A stretch of DNA of 64,000 nucleotides, taken from NCBI RefSeq assembly GCF_040802235.1, contig NC_133158.1, forward strand, positions 84,926,501 to 84,990,500, in the 5' to 3' direction. Numbering within the stretch: the stretch's first letter is position 1; the number at the start of each line of letters is the position of its first letter. This DNA is from Manis javanica. Its lineage: Eukaryota; Chordata; Mammalia; Pholidota; Manidae. The position numbers were made by a program, and so were the translations under genes. The notes beneath the pieces were generated by a model. The model saw only the letters and a program-made list of their open reading frames with translations, was not told where the DNA came from and did no database searches. Shown here piece by piece: positions 25,630 to 38,709 of the stretch.

Positions 25630-26464
25630 GGAAATTCATTTCTGGAGAAAACATTAGGTTAGGCCAGTGTTTCTCAAAGTGAGGTCCCAGAATGAGTATC
25701 ACTTTGTAAACTGCAATTTCAGTGTTAACTAACCTAACATTCTCCTTTCACATTCTGTACTCTCCTGCCTTGCACAAGCAGATACTTGGCTTTGTGTGTA
25801 TTATTACATGTGAAAAAGAATTCAGTGCTTAAAATAGAAGAGAAAATTGTCTCCAAAATTCTAAACCCTTTAAAAAGTTACAGTTACTTCTGAGGAAAAC
25901 TTAACATGTAGTGTACGGATCCAGGCTGAACCTTCTCTCTCGCCTCAGAAAAAAATGATTTTTCCACAATCAGGGCTGGGTGAAGGAGGATGACATGGAC
26001 AGAGAAGTGTGGGAACTGACAAGAATAGACTCTTAAGAGGAAAGGATTGAATAATGCTTTGTCCCATAGAGGTCACTTGCCACAGCTTGAAAATAGGAAA
26101 GAGATTTTTGTCACTGGAGCCTAGTGAAGGGAGGGAAAGGCCACCACAGGAGCTGAATGGCATCTGAAAATAGGAAGGAGGGACCTGCAGAGGCAGTAAC
26201 TGTGGAAGCAGAAAAGAGAGCCAGGTCCGTAATGGACTTCTCAGTCCAGACAGCCTGATGACTCAAGGACTAGGAGGGCCTCTCAGATCCGGATCTGTCC
26301 ATGCCCTGGCACCATGTTAGCCCTCCCACCCACCCTCACCAGGTTAGACACATCCCTGGAGAAGGGAAAACCTAATACTGTGATTAATTTTCTGTGACTT
26401 CAGGGAAATATGGCTCAACATAGAAATGAAATTGAGTATCAGAACATAAAGTCATGTTTCTTTT
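25630..26464. other. Non-coding DNA, little recognised
   Basis: A short phrase at about 25665-25700 (gtgtttctcaaagtgaggtc) resembles the end of an old hAT-type DNA repeat, too short to assign. The rest (purine-rich 25970-26240) holds no gene that I can see. Confidence 0.35.
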
Positions 26465-27725
26465 TAAAACCTAACTTTGAAATTATTTCAAACCCATAGA
26501 AAAGTTGCAAGAATAATACAAAGAACTCCCTCATTCTATTTGCTTATTTCTATATGTGTTCTATCAGCCTTCCTTATTCTCATTGTCATTGATCAAATCA
26601 CTGAGAGCAAATAAACATTGTGATGTCCCAGTACCCTGAAATATTCCAGTGTTTAGTTCTCCAAAACAAGGACACTCTCTTATTGTACCTCCACACTGGC
26701 TTCCAAATCAGGAAAACAACAAAGGTACAATTCTACCAACAGATCCACAGACAGCATTTAAAGTTCACCAATTTGCTCCCAGAACCTTTTCTTTGGATCT
26801 AGAAACCTATGTTACATGTACTTATCATGTCTCTTCAGTTTTCTTCAGTCTGGAACAATTCCTCAGTGTTTCCCTGTCTCTTAGGAACTTGCTAATCTGA
26901 TTCTTAAGATGAGCCCAAATGATGTTTCCTTCCAGACATGTTCAGGCCATGCATTCTTGGCAGCAACAGCACAGAAATGATGCTGTGCTCTTGTTAGCTC
27001 ATGATAATGAAGGCGCATGAGTTGTCTTACCACTGGTGATGCTGACTTTGATCACTTGGACAGGTTGGTGTGTACACACCAATGTTGACTTCATCCTGAG
27101 TCAGCCATCAGTCTATAATGGTTGTCAAATGGGTGATTTTCTACTTCTATCATTCTCTTTTCATTTATTAGTTGTCATGCTATTGTACGGGAGAACTTTT
27201 CCTTTTTATTTATTCATTCATTTTTTTTCTATCACATGAACTTTATTTTTATTTTTTTAATTTATCATATATAAAATCCTGATTTTATTCAATGAGTTAG
27301 TAAACTATTATCATTATTTATTTTGACATAAATTGTCATAGATCTGGCCCCTTCAAGATCACGCCTATGTCTTTTTACATTTTCTTACAATCTTGAATAA
27401 CATGATGTCCCAAGCTCATTTTGTTTTTGCCTCACCCCAGCCCTGGAATCAGCCATTTACCCAAGAAGCACTGGTTCCTTTTAATGAAGGGTGGTATTCA
27501 GAAACCAAGGTACTCCATATGTTCATTGCTATTGGGATAGCACAGCTTCAAGGACCTCTCAGAAAACTAGGACATATATTCATACAGTTTAATATACACC
27601 TCCCTGTATATTTCTATATGTATCTGAGTATTGTAATGAAAGAGTTCATACTAATCTTTCTTATTAAACCTTTCCTGAAGATTTTAATCCTTCTCTCTGT
27701 CCATGTTTGTAAATTCCTTCTTGGA
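26465..27725. repeat. Ancient L1M-type LINE segment
   Basis: A long run of phrases typical of old L1 3' sequence: catagaaaagttgcaagaat, aaaacaaggacactctctta, catgtctcttcagttttctt, tggaacaattcctcagtgtt, gatgctgactttgatcactt, gccctggaatcagccattta. Continuous similarity over about 1.25 kb with internal losses. Orientation is not settled by eye. Non-coding. Confidence 0.55.
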
Positions 27726-27929
27726 CAATGAGAAGCCTGCTACCTCCTTCATTCACTTGTATGTGTACATGCACGCACACATATCTACTCAATCTTTTTA
27801 CTACTTTATTATAAGCAATCTCTCAACCACATGGGCTGCCTCTGCACCTGTCAACTCTGTTTATCCCCCAACACACAGAGCTTCCTTGACTTCCAGTTAC
27901 ACAGCTGATGTGTCTGAGTAGCACCCTTG

Positions 27930-28725
27930 CCCCTTTACTGGCCTGCAGCACCTGACCCTCTGTGCTGAGAATATATGTTTTACACACCTGATTTTTAGGG
28001 GCACTTACCTGTCCTTTACAAAGTTATTACATGCCCATAACTCTAAGTCAAGTCTCAGTTAAAATAACACCTCTTGACTCACTCTCAGATCCTCCAGTGG
28101 GAATGGTTCCTTCCTACTTTTCATATTTCCCATTCTCTCCTCTGTCCTCAGGGTAGTAGGTCTTTGGGGGACCATGTGTACATTTACATTGGTTGATCAG
28201 ATATTTCTTGCATGTTTTTCTGGCAGTTGTTTCCTGTGAGGATAGTGGAATTGGAATGAGCTCCCTTTTTTTTCTCCATGTAATCTTTGAACAGATTTTG
28301 TTGATGATCCAGCTCATAATAAACACTGTACTTGTATCTGCCCTTCCATTGTAATATCGTCCACACTTGCCATCCAGCATGTTCTTAGTGTATTTATAGC
28401 TAGTGTCTGAAAGCTGGTCCCAATCTGAGGATGCAGGGTTTGCCAGTTTCCTCCACATTTGGGCTAATTTTCTCCCAACTACTATAACCATTCATCTCAA
28501 GATCTTCATGCCCTACAAAAGGCCAGCCTCTTCTGGGACTTGTATTTAGTGCCTTTGTCATAGAGTGTATAGTTCCAACAGTTGTGCACATCTCCCACAT
28601 TAAACTGCAAGCTCCTCAAGTCAAAATTTTTTCTTTGATTTTCACATACTCTGTAAAACATTAACATTAACCAAGTCTTGTACATGATAGGTACTCAGCA
28701 GATATTTCCTAAATCTGAGTATGTG
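27930..28725 (+). repeat. L2 LINE, interrupted by an unexplained segment
   Basis: L2-like sequence at 27930-28110 (gtctcagttaaaataacacc) and the L2 3' end at 28600-28725 (taaactgcaagctcctcaag, catgataggtactcagcag). The two parts are separated by about 490 bp, of which an estimated 150 bp would be expected in L2. The remainder looks inserted or is badly diverged. Confidence 0.5.
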
Positions 28726-31020
28726 ATAAACTACTCTTCTTTGGCATCCTACATTAAGATAGTACCATATATGATATATTGATTTGTGGCTAATCAATAG
28801 GATTTTCATAGGATTTGGTTTAATGATTATTTCCAGTACTGTAACTCCACCCAATCTAATGTGGTCCAATGCAGTATAGTGTGAGACAGAATAATTCAAG
28901 AAAATTTCTTGAAAACAATTAAAAGTAATGTATTTTTTTACATCCAATATATATATTTGCTCTATATTTGGACCTTCCAAAAGCCTTGAATTAATGTTAA
29001 AGTAATTTTCTAGAAAAAGTCATATTTAAGGAAAAAACATTATTGGTTTTCCATAATCACCAAGTATTTGCACCCATTTGACAAATTAGAACATCATAAT
29101 AGAGTTTTATTGGCCATTCACATGTTTTCCAGGCTATTATTTATTATTTAGAGGATAGACTCATACTTCAGAGATATTCATTCTCACTGTAAAAACTTTA
29201 AAATATAATATATAAAATGTCAATATTTTTTAAAACTCACTGAATGTTAAATAACCAACTTGCCAATGGAAAATATAGAAATACTTCAAATAAAACTAAA
29301 ATAATACTCTATGTACTTCATCTCTAGAGCCTATAGGTCAACTGATGTTCAATCTCTATTTGGTTTCTTGTGGGTTTTTTTTATGTTAACTTAGTAAGAT
29401 ACATAGAGATAAATTTATAGTTATAATTTGATTCTGTGTTCAACTGTTCTAACCCATTTAGGACATCTTCTTTAATAAATGGATGTCCAGTTAAGGTAGC
29501 CATCAGAGTTGTGTGCACAGAGGGAGTCTTAGTTAACATTTGGTCAGTGTATTTCAACATAAAAACTTGCTTATGCCCAAATTACTGATTAAAGCAGGCT
29601 CTTTATGATTCCAGTGTTCCATCCACTTAAAACTTGATACGCAGTGAGAATTGGGCCACCATCAAGCCCTTGTTCCCATGAATTGTTCACTTTAAGAGCT
29701 TGATATGAGATGGATGAATAGACTTTCTTGGTTTTCACTTTTGTTCCCTTCTTGTTCACTCTTTTTCCATTTGTGAAACTCATTCATTAAGATCTTTGAG
29801 CACACAAGAGAAATTTCTCATTAGCCCTTCATGTCTTTCACTGGATATAGCAAGATTTTTGCTGGAAGCACAAGTCTATTTAGTAGAGTTTGTTTTTAAA
29901 ATAAAGAATATGGTAAAACCTTTAAGAAAAAAAGAGAACCTTCAGTTTTCCTCACAAGCACTGTTACCACGAATGACTGCATAGTTTATATACAAGGTCC
30001 AAATGGCCAAAAGACAAATAAAAACAATAATTAGAAATCAAATATTTTACTTGTTTTGCCAAGTAGTAAAATATAATCCTGCACTTAGGCAGTCATCCAA
30101 ATGTGCTCAGTAGGCCTCTTCAGAAATGGAAGAGTCGACATTGTTTTCCCTGTTTTGGTTTGAGAACTCAGATTTAGTCACCATGATTGTTTTGTCCTCT
30201 GCTTAGACCAGGCTATTTTAGAATTTATTTATTAGAGCACATGAACAGAAAATAATAATGACCCAGAATTGGGTTTGGCTTGCTATGGAGTAAGCTTTCA
30301 ATGAATATTTGTTGGATTGAAGTTGCCTTGTGAGGCACTGATGAAAACTCATCAAATATGATGATGTCTACTGACCTTTTATCACAGCCACTTTCAAGTC
30401 AGACATGAAGCCTGCTTTCCATTCGCAGTCTGGAGAATCTATTATCCTTAAAGGGTTTGTTTGCAAAATACGTTATCAGTAAATTTTGCTGTTAGAAAGA
30501 CACTGTGTTTATGGAGTTCAGAGTAAACTATTTTATACAGTAGTAAGAAATAAAACCAGTCATGTCTCCTTTTCCCCTATAATTTAAGACACTGAAAATT
30601 TCTAGGCCTCAAAATTTATAATAAATGGGCCCCAGGGAAACCACAACATCTCTAAAAATTCACGCATATATTTTCACTGGAAAAATTTACATCTAATTCA
30701 TTACGTTGGAACAACCATTCCAAATTTTCTCGCAAAATAAATTTAACATATTGTACCTGGAAGGCTCAGGCGCTGAACGTGATTTTATGTTTAATGTATA
30801 CTGCAAGGGCAAACACAGTTGGAGTCGGAAATTCTATTTTACTTGAAGGCTTTAATACAGGTTAAACTGAAGATGTCTTACCAAACTCAGGTTCAGTCTC
30901 AATGTTACCCACGACTAATTGTGCCTAAGTCTTTCTGCTTATTCAATAAAGAAATTACTATGAGGGCCCAATATAGGCTTCAACAGCTAACAGCCCTTCT
31001 TAGTTCGAACCCATCATATT
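28726..31020. other. Unique non-coding DNA
   Basis: AT-rich. No gene or named repeat recognised. Short L2-like 3' tails may occur near 30290-30320. It leads into the CpG island. Confidence 0.4.
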
Positions 31021-31059
31021 CCTTTCATACGTCATAGTTATTTCCATCTGGGTGAAAAC

Positions 31060-31990
31060 TCTGAAGAGTGAAGCGGGGCTCTACTTGTAGACACCGCTCC
31101 CCTGCAGCAGCCGCTGAAAGGTGTGGCGCAGGGGCGGGCAGCCGCAGCGGGCCCACGCAGGCCTGCCGCACCCACGGAGCCCCCGGCCCAGGGCAGCCGC
31201 ACGCCGCACGCGGGAGCCTCAGCGCGGACGATCCCAGGCCCCGCGGCAGCGACGGCGGGAGGCCTCTTAGCCCGGCCACCTGCGGCGGGGACAGGAACAG
31301 CACCAACAGGGAGGCTGGGGAGCAGTAATGGTTCAGTGTAGGAAACGGACGTGGTCCCGGCAACAGGAAGGACGCCCCCGGAGGGATGGAACCGTGGCGC
31401 GCCTGGCGGGGAGAGTCAGCCCGGAAGTCCCTTAGCCGGGCAGGGGAGCGAGGGACGGCGGGCCTCGGGGAAGGCGCGCGGGGGGCGGCGGCGGCTAGCG
31501 GCAGGCGGTGGTGGGGCCCGCGCGGGCAGTAGACGCGCGCCAGAGCCGAACCGGCCCAGATGCTGTCCGCGTCAAGGGGGTGTGTTCGCAGTCTCCTCCA
31601 CGCGGTACTAGAGGAATGGCGAGAACAGCGGATGGGGGGCGGGGGGGGTAAGATGCAGGCATCCCCGCGCTCCTGAGAGCCGGGCCCGACCGCTCCGGCC
31701 CAGCCGCCACCGCAGGCCGGGCCCACCGTCCTTCCGCGGAGAGGGAACGGCCCGGGCTGCAGAGCACCGCTCCCAGGGGCCCTCCCCACCGGTGTCAGCG
31801 TGGAGAGGGCCAAAGGGAATGCGATAAGGGAAATCGAGGAACTGAGGGACATCAAGGGGATGAGGTAGTACAAAGACCCTGGCGGCCACCTCATCGTCAG
31901 TATCACCGCAACCCAGTTACCGACGCAGACACCCCGAGCACCCTAAACCACAAGTTGGCGGACGTGCAGCGCCCACCAGCTGAGAATTGT
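31060..31990. promoter_or_regulatory. CpG island, candidate promoter
   Basis: About 0.9 kb of strongly GC-rich, CpG-dense DNA in AT-rich surroundings, densest at 31120-31760. Visible motifs include an ETS-type CCGGAAGT at 31421-31428 and a CRE-like TACGTCAT at 31028-31035 on its edge. No TATA box is obvious, as in CpG promoters. A GGGTAAGA at about 31648 could be a plus-strand splice donor, and a TTGGTAAGA lies on the minus strand near 30875. The direction of transcription is unknown. Long frames across it are biased to Pro, Arg, Gly and Ala and are probably composition artefacts. Confidence 0.6.
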
Positions 31991-32599
31991 CAGCACCTGG
32001 TGCTGAGCAGGGCGTGGCTGAGTCCAGGCCGGTTGACCTCCTCCATCGGGGTTAGGCATCCAACAAGAAGAAACGGGTATGAAATTTCAGCAGTAGGGAA
32101 TGAACAAAAGAGCTGAAGACCTTAAGCTTTGTAGCCACTGACCACATAACTAGAACTGTCTGCTTTAAGCAGCAAGGGGTTTCATTATTTTTGCCTAAAG
32201 ACATCTCTTTTTGGTAATGATAAAGATGTGTTTTATTTTTTTTAAGACTTTTTTTTTTATCAATACACCTTTAAAGGTTTCTTAGTTGTTTCATTATTTG
32301 GTCAAGTCGATATATTTTTAAAGAACATTTACAGTTTCAGTTTTTCTAGAAAACTCAACCAAGGGTAAGCACCTGTTAACAATGGTCTTAGATAAAGAAG
32401 AAACTTGTCGTTTGGAAGGAGGAAACATTTGGACAAACTCTCAAATGTTTTAACACTACATAAAGGAGTTAAAAAAGATAAATTTAGCATATGTAGAAAC
32501 TTTTATTTCAAATAACCTTTTGTTCCTGTGGAATGTTTTACTCATCTAAATTTAAGAATTAGGAAGAATAATATTTTATAATGAAGGCTAATGGGCATT

Positions 32600-32969
32600 T
32601 GTGGATAAAATGAGAGTACCTGTGGCCAGGATTCTCACTTGGCCCTGGTTAACTAGCTCACTGCACACCTGTGGGCAATACATAGCTGTTGACTCTATAA
32701 AAAGAGCTCCACCCAGTACTCTGGGCACAACACAGTGGCAGGGCTGCAAGGCTGCAGGAGAGCAGAGCAGAGGACAGAGGCCCAGAGGCAGAGACTGGCT
32801 TGCTGCATACCGATTTGCTCTGAGTGAATGGGATTTTAGTAACTGACCTGCCACCTAGAAATAAAGTTGGGTATAACCCTTTCACCCCAAGAACGTTTTG
32901 CTATTGATTTCTTTGGTCACACTGAATCCATAGTGAACTTGCTCGGGGCTGAAACCCATTGGCAAGACA
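32600..32969 (+). mobile_element. Solo retroviral LTR
   Basis: A 370-bp unit starting TGTGGATAAAATGAG and ending GGCAAGACA. It holds a TATA box (tataaaaag, 32696-32704) and AATAAA (32860-32865), followed by a U5-like tail with ggtcacactgaatcc. Flanks gcatt (32595-32599) and gtatt (32970-32974) match at 4 of 5 positions, fitting an integrase duplication with one transition. No internal viral sequence adjoins it. The order TATA, then about 160 bp, then AATAAA is standard for U3-R. Confidence 0.7.
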
Positions 32970-33164
32970 GTATTTAACTAGCAAAATTCCCTGAATATTG
33001 GAATGAATTTCTCTGGTGTACCCAGAAGTCAGAATGTATTCACTGAGAGTGTCCTCTTTCTAAATGCTTCACTTTTAATTATTCATTCTTCACTGGCAGA
33101 ACCACAATGGAGGGAGTAACATACTTAAAAAATGACAAGCTTTGCTGATGGGTGACCGTGTAGA

Positions 33165-33310
33165 ATACTACGAAGAACATAAAACTAGAAGTAAGTGGAT
33201 CTAAATTCTAATCCCAGTCTAAATTCTAATCCCAGTTCTGTCTCTTCCTGTATAGTCCAGATCGAGCCATGTCACCCATTTGGGTCTCAGTTTCCTTTTT
33301 ACAAAGGGGA
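33165..33310 (+). repeat. MIR SINE with an internal 18-bp tandem duplication
   Basis: Plus-oriented MIR core (attctaatcccagttctgtc, then tgggtctcagtttccttttt). The 18-bp unit tctaaattctaatcccag is repeated exactly at 33200-33217 and 33218-33235. Confidence 0.7.
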
Positions 33311-34789
33311 AGATTGCTTTAAAATTGAATGAATTGTGTCCATTACTATTATTTTTGCCCCCAAGAGTCATCAGGGAATTCCACATTAAATTCAACACAG
33401 ATTTATTCTATGGTTTAAAAAAGTCATCTTGTTTTCTATTGGTAGAGGATATAAAGGATGGAATTAAATTTATTGCATGTCTTCATGACCCAAGTCTTCA
33501 AATACTGTAGAGGTCAGCTGTGTAATCCACCTGAGCAATGGGGACACAGCTTTCCCTTTTGCTCGTGGCAAAAGACACATGCAAGAATCTCATGTCAGCC
33601 CATTCTGTTTGCCCAAGAGTGCTGCTTTTCAGCTTTTTGCCTCTGTACTTAATGCATACATTTACTTTCTCTGTCTGTTATGTGGCGCTGGATTTACTCC
33701 TGACTCACTCTGTCTTCTTGGTTGCTGCTTGATTTCTAAGTGCTTTTGTGTAAATGTGTAGAATATTAACTCGACTTCCTACCTATGACTTGAGTGGCAG
33801 AGGGTAGATAAAACATTGAAATCCTTGGAGACGGGGTTTAAGTAACTATAAGGTATTACTGATAGATCATTAGCTTAAAAAGAGCTAATTTCTCCAGATT
33901 TTACATGTTGGCAACCTATTTGGAATGATTGAAATGACTTATGTGTTACTGACTCTGAGGATCTGGCCTTAAGGACTGGAAAAAGAGCATAGTTTGTTTA
34001 ATTGAAATATTCTCTGTCTGTTATTATTTCCCATGTCGAAGCCACTATGTTTACATTCAGTGGTAGTTGTTGAGCTTAGGGGAAACAAAATGTTTGAGTC
34101 CTTACACTGTGAACATCAGTTTGCCAAAAAAGCTATGAGCAGCATCATACACAGACCCTGACTTGTGAAGAAAAACCACCAGACAGAAAGAGAATTATTT
34201 GAAATATCAGAGTTTCCTGCACTGATTCTTCTTTGCCTTAAGGGAAAGAAGCGGATGTAAAGACATCTGGAAAGCTTTCATAAAGCGAGATTTTACTTAT
34301 CTACCTCTGGGTAGATAGTTTTAATTTCCAACTCTTTAACTGTAAGGGGAATTCATTTGCTGATCATTCTATGGAGTATCGTAGGAGAGACAGAGGGCAA
34401 GACCTATTACAAATAATAGCCCAATGTGACTGAATCTTCCACATGCTAAAATTAAAGATTTTTTAAACTGAAGAATGCAAGGGTACCTAAGAGACTTATT
34501 TATGTAGTAGTGGATATTAAACCTAAGCCCTTTTGCCCATTCTGTAGTGTGAATTGGAGAACATTTTTCTGTTTTTCCATCTGGATCTGTTTGCTGTGAT
34601 AGATCACTGACATGACTTTATTACAAGGGAAGAATATATACATTTTCAAATACAGCAGCAAAAAGGAAGTTAGAAGTGGGACCTGCAGTTAGGACACATG
34701 TAGTAAGGGTTCCTCTTCTTTTGAATTGTTCACTGTTTTGTTACATCTGAAAATTTTACTCTTGTGCTGACTTGGGATTTTGTGCTTGC
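33311..34789. other. Unique non-coding DNA
   Basis: No gene or named repeat seen. Open frames of 60-76 codons at 33280-33760 overlap one another without family features. Confidence 0.4.
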
Positions 34790-34807
34790 TTTTGTGTCTC
34801 TCTTTTT

Positions 34808-34953
34808 TTTTTAAGGTATCACTGATATACAATCTTATGAAGGTTTCACCTGAGCAACATTGTAGTTTCAACATTCACCCATATTATTAATTCCCTACAC
34901 CCCAACCCCATTGCAATCACTGTCCATCAGCATAGTAAGATGCTATAGGGTCA
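34808..34953 (-). mobile_element. 5'-truncated L1 3' end with perfect target duplication
   Basis: A 146-bp reverse-oriented L1 3' UTR (aaggtatcactgatatacaa, then cactgtccatcagcatagta), sharing blocks with the 3' UTRs of copies 1 and 2 but of a different subfamily. The flanks are an exact 18-bp duplication, ttttgtgtctctcttttt, at 34790-34807 and 34954-34971. The T run is the reverse-strand A tail. A clear L1 target-primed insertion. Confidence 0.9.
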
Positions 34954-34971
34954 TTTTGTGTCTCTCTTTTT

Positions 34972-37635
34972 GATGGATTGTTTCAGGCTTTAGTTTTTGC
35001 TGTTGAATTACAGGTTCATTTATAGAGATGTGTGTACTGAGACTTATTGGAACTAGACCAGAGAGTCTGAATATACTGGTGTAGGAGGTAAAGAGCAGAA
35101 AATGAAAGAAAAAATTTTTTTGATGAGAACACATGGCTGTCACTAAGCAATTTCATATACAAGGAAGGGGCTGTAGGTGAGTTCTACACATTGCATGTTC
35201 TGTTGTTCAGGGGAGTAGTTGTTGAAAATAATTTGGGAAAATTTAGAAAATGTATAAACAGAATTTTAGCAAAATAGATTTTGAAGTGGTTTTTTTTAAA
35301 GATAAGAGTTATTTAGGTAGAACATTGAAAAAAACCTTGAGATAAATTTTAATTTAGTACAAATGACTTGGATATTATAATATGTTATAAAGTGTTTCCT
35401 GGAAATATATATTTATCTGAAACCAATTCTCCAACTTCCAGTCTGAAGAAATCTCAGTTATTCTACCTAGAATTACTACTCTTCGTTCTCTAATTACATA
35501 CAAATAATAACATGGAGTGAAAACTGCTAAACCTTATGGCTTGAGTTTCTCAAAGGTTCTGGTTATTTTAAGGCAATGCTAGGATTTGTAGTGCCACAAA
35601 GGAGTATTTGTTAGCTTGGTCATCCTGCTGTTGACCCATTCCTTATTTTCATTGGGAAAACTTTTGTCTCTTTCAGCTTGTTAGTTTTCTTTAGTTTTTG
35701 TGTTTTTGGTTGTGGGAGAAGAAAAATTAAAACATATATTCCTCTGCCTGAGCATCAATAGTTTAGAAGAAGCCACAACATTTAGGTGTTTCTTGATGGA
35801 TTTCCTCAAGAATTCCTGAATTCACAGAATCATTTCAGGTTAACTCCACTTTTCTAGAAATGGGTAGCACACATTTATCTCATTTCTCTTGATTTCCATT
35901 TTCAGTGGTATGCACTTCATATGCATATATAACTATAACATATAAATGAACAAGTAATGGTTTCTTTTTTATTTACATGTACTTCAGTAGTATATGTTAT
36001 TCCTGGTGGAACAACTTCCAGGTGGCCTAAATATTGTTATTTGCAGTATTTTTTTTTAATGTGGGGCTAACAGTAACCATTTTAAAAAGAAGATAGAAAT
36101 ACATAAATATGTCATTAGGCCTTCATGCTTTGGGTGACTATCCTCTCCTCTCAACTTATAGACTTATCTAGCTGGGAGGACAGAAATGCAAAAAATTGGA
36201 ATAGTTCTCTCTGAGAAGCAAAAAGATAAAGAATGTATAACATATAGACACTCATGAAATTTCCCCTTGGGGTAACAATAGAAAAATAGAAAGAACATTT
36301 AGAAGAAAATCACATGTTATTTGACTTCTGTGGGTGGCTTTTGTTTCCAGACACCTTAATTATTACAAGAATTATCTTAATCTGTGTTTCACATTGATGG
36401 GGAGAAAAAGCCATTCAATTTTAGTTTTATATATATAAAAACATTGACTTACTCTTCTCATTTTTCCTTAAACCTGAGAATAATTTTGATTTTTGTTTTT
36501 TTAACTTAATTTTCTTGTATTGAGGTATATACAATAAGATGCACAAATTGTAGTGCATAATTTTCACTTTGATATGTAATTTTGTTTCTTTATAAAAAAG
36601 TGTATAATGTGACATATGAAAAAAGTTCATTTTCACTAGCAATGTCAAATTTATAAAAAATTATTTACTTAACATATTAATGATATATCTTTCAATTTCT
36701 CATTAGAAATTTATAAATTACTTTTTTAAGAAAGTGTTTACAATTTTAGGCAATGTTATTTTGGGGACTGTCAAAATTCACTGAAATTAAATTAGAAAAT
36801 TAAAAAGAATCTTTTGTTATAAGTCATTTGCAACCAAATAGGGAGACCTTCAAAATATTGTCTTATAGAAACACAGCTGTGGTAACTATAGTAGAGGTGA
36901 CATAGAATAATATATACCTAGTTGTTTAAAGGAGGTGGTCCCATTGACTCTAGGTTTGTCAGTTCTCTGTGAAATTGTTTTTGCCTTTATTATCTCCTCT
37001 GTAGATTATGTTTATTTAGTTTTTAGAGAGTACAATATGACTACATATCTCATTAAGAATGTCCATATTTATGAAACTATATAGCACTACATTTGGAAGA
37101 GGCATAGTCTCTACTTAAAGGTAGTCTTATCACTGTTCTTCCCACAACAATCAGTTTATTACAGCTAAGGATGGGTTACATGAACAGATGTCCACATGTA
37201 TCACTTAGGTGTCCAGTTTTAGGACATTGTTACCATTTCATTTAATGCAGTGTTTCTTCATTTGCAGATAGGAGAATCTATCTCCTTGGACACTTACATG
37301 GTAATACACAGCTTCTTGGAGCTTGAATTTTCTAGCTATATTCTTGACAGGCTATTTCTCAAAGGATTTCAGTATATAATTTAACTGTTCTTCCTTAGCT
37401 GCCTCATTTCCTTTCTGTTTGATGTCAATGCAGAATTTTCATCTAATTTAATCTACAGAAACAGAATCATAGGTCAGGGTCTTCCCAAAACTTTTATGAA
37501 TGGGACCCTAAGATTACATTTTGTCACAGAATGAATGGGTTTGGGGTGTGACTGACGTGGGAGTTATATATGAGGGTGACGTTATAGCTATGATGCCTTA
37601 TCTGCCAGTCTCTATTATTTTTTTTCATGTTTCCC
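34972..37635. other. Mostly unique AT-rich DNA
   Basis: A short reverse L1M 3'-end-like fragment at about 36485-36570 (ttgtattgaggtatatacaa). Otherwise no gene or repeat recognised. Confidence 0.4.
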
Positions 37636-37639
37636 TTAG

Positions 37640-37800
37640 CTTCTGAAAGACACTGAGGTCTGTCTTCCCTACTGTACCTTAAGTTCTTCTTAGGCAGGGG
37701 CTGTGTCTTACCCATCTTTATTTTTCCAGTACTTAGTACAATGTTTGACATATAATTAGCACTAATTGTGTATTTTGAACTGCATTGAACTGAGTAAATA
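37640..37800 (+). repeat. L2 LINE 3' end
   Basis: Typical L2 tail in plus orientation: ggcaggggctgtgtcttacc, then cagtacttagtacaatgttt and acatataattagcac. Confidence 0.7.
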
Positions 37801-38293
37801 TTCATACACCAAAACAATCCTACTACATAGTTATTTTTATTGGTGGAGAAATGTTAAACATCAGTGAAAACATCCATGTTACGACACCTAAAAATATAAT
37901 GACCCATACTTCTTTATCTTTACAAAAGAGGAGAGCATACAGAATTTATAAGTAATTGGGACAGTTTGAAACTCTTATCAAGCTAATAATTGTTCTGAGT
38001 AAAGAAAAATGCCCCTAGTTATTCATTAGTTTTGAGACAACAAAGCCTATTTTTCGGAATAAAGATATTTTAAAATTTGTTCTGTATTAAGTTTAGCATG
38101 ACACTGTCCATATTGGAAAATAGCTTAAATTAATAGAATCTGGTTTTCAAAATTGGAAAGAGACTTACAGTTCATTTAGTATTCATCACTGTGCTGTGCA
38201 GAAATACCTTTCACTTGAAAGTAGAATGAGTACCAAAGTTTGTAAAAAGGGTGATGTTTCTAGTTATTATACTAAATTATTGTGTGATACATA

Positions 38294-38333
<40 letters not shown>
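38294..38333. repeat. (TG)n(TA)n compound microsatellite
   Basis: About 8 TG units followed directly by about 11 TA units. Confidence 0.95.
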
Positions 38334-38336
<3 letters not shown>

Positions 38337-38709
38337 GTATATTAAATTATATACTTATACTGTGATCAAAGATGAAGTTCAATTTGTGACCACAGGGAGT
38401 CACTGTGTAGCTGTCACAGCTAAAGAGCACCCCACCATACATGCTGGCTTGCTGGGCTCCCGGGGAGATAACACACTCATCTCTTTTCCTCAACCACTGG
38501 CATTTATGCATTTGCCAACTGGTAGTTATTAAGTGCCCACACAGAGACCTGGGTGCTGTGTTAAAGTAAGCTACACAGTGAGAATAAGCTGCCTGTGTGT
38601 GGCTAGCCATGTTTCCCCACTCCTATCCCCAAGCAAAGCTCTTTAAATATCATTTATGATTTATCAGTTTCATTTATTTATTGTTACTTATACATTTATT
38701 TATGAAATT

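Noticed and set aside
31025..31906. 293-codon open frame on the minus strand across the CpG island
   Set aside because: Composition is dominated by Pro, Arg, Ala and Gly. Long overlapping frames exist on both strands, there is no domain, and GC-rich DNA has few stops. A real exon cannot be excluded but is not supported.
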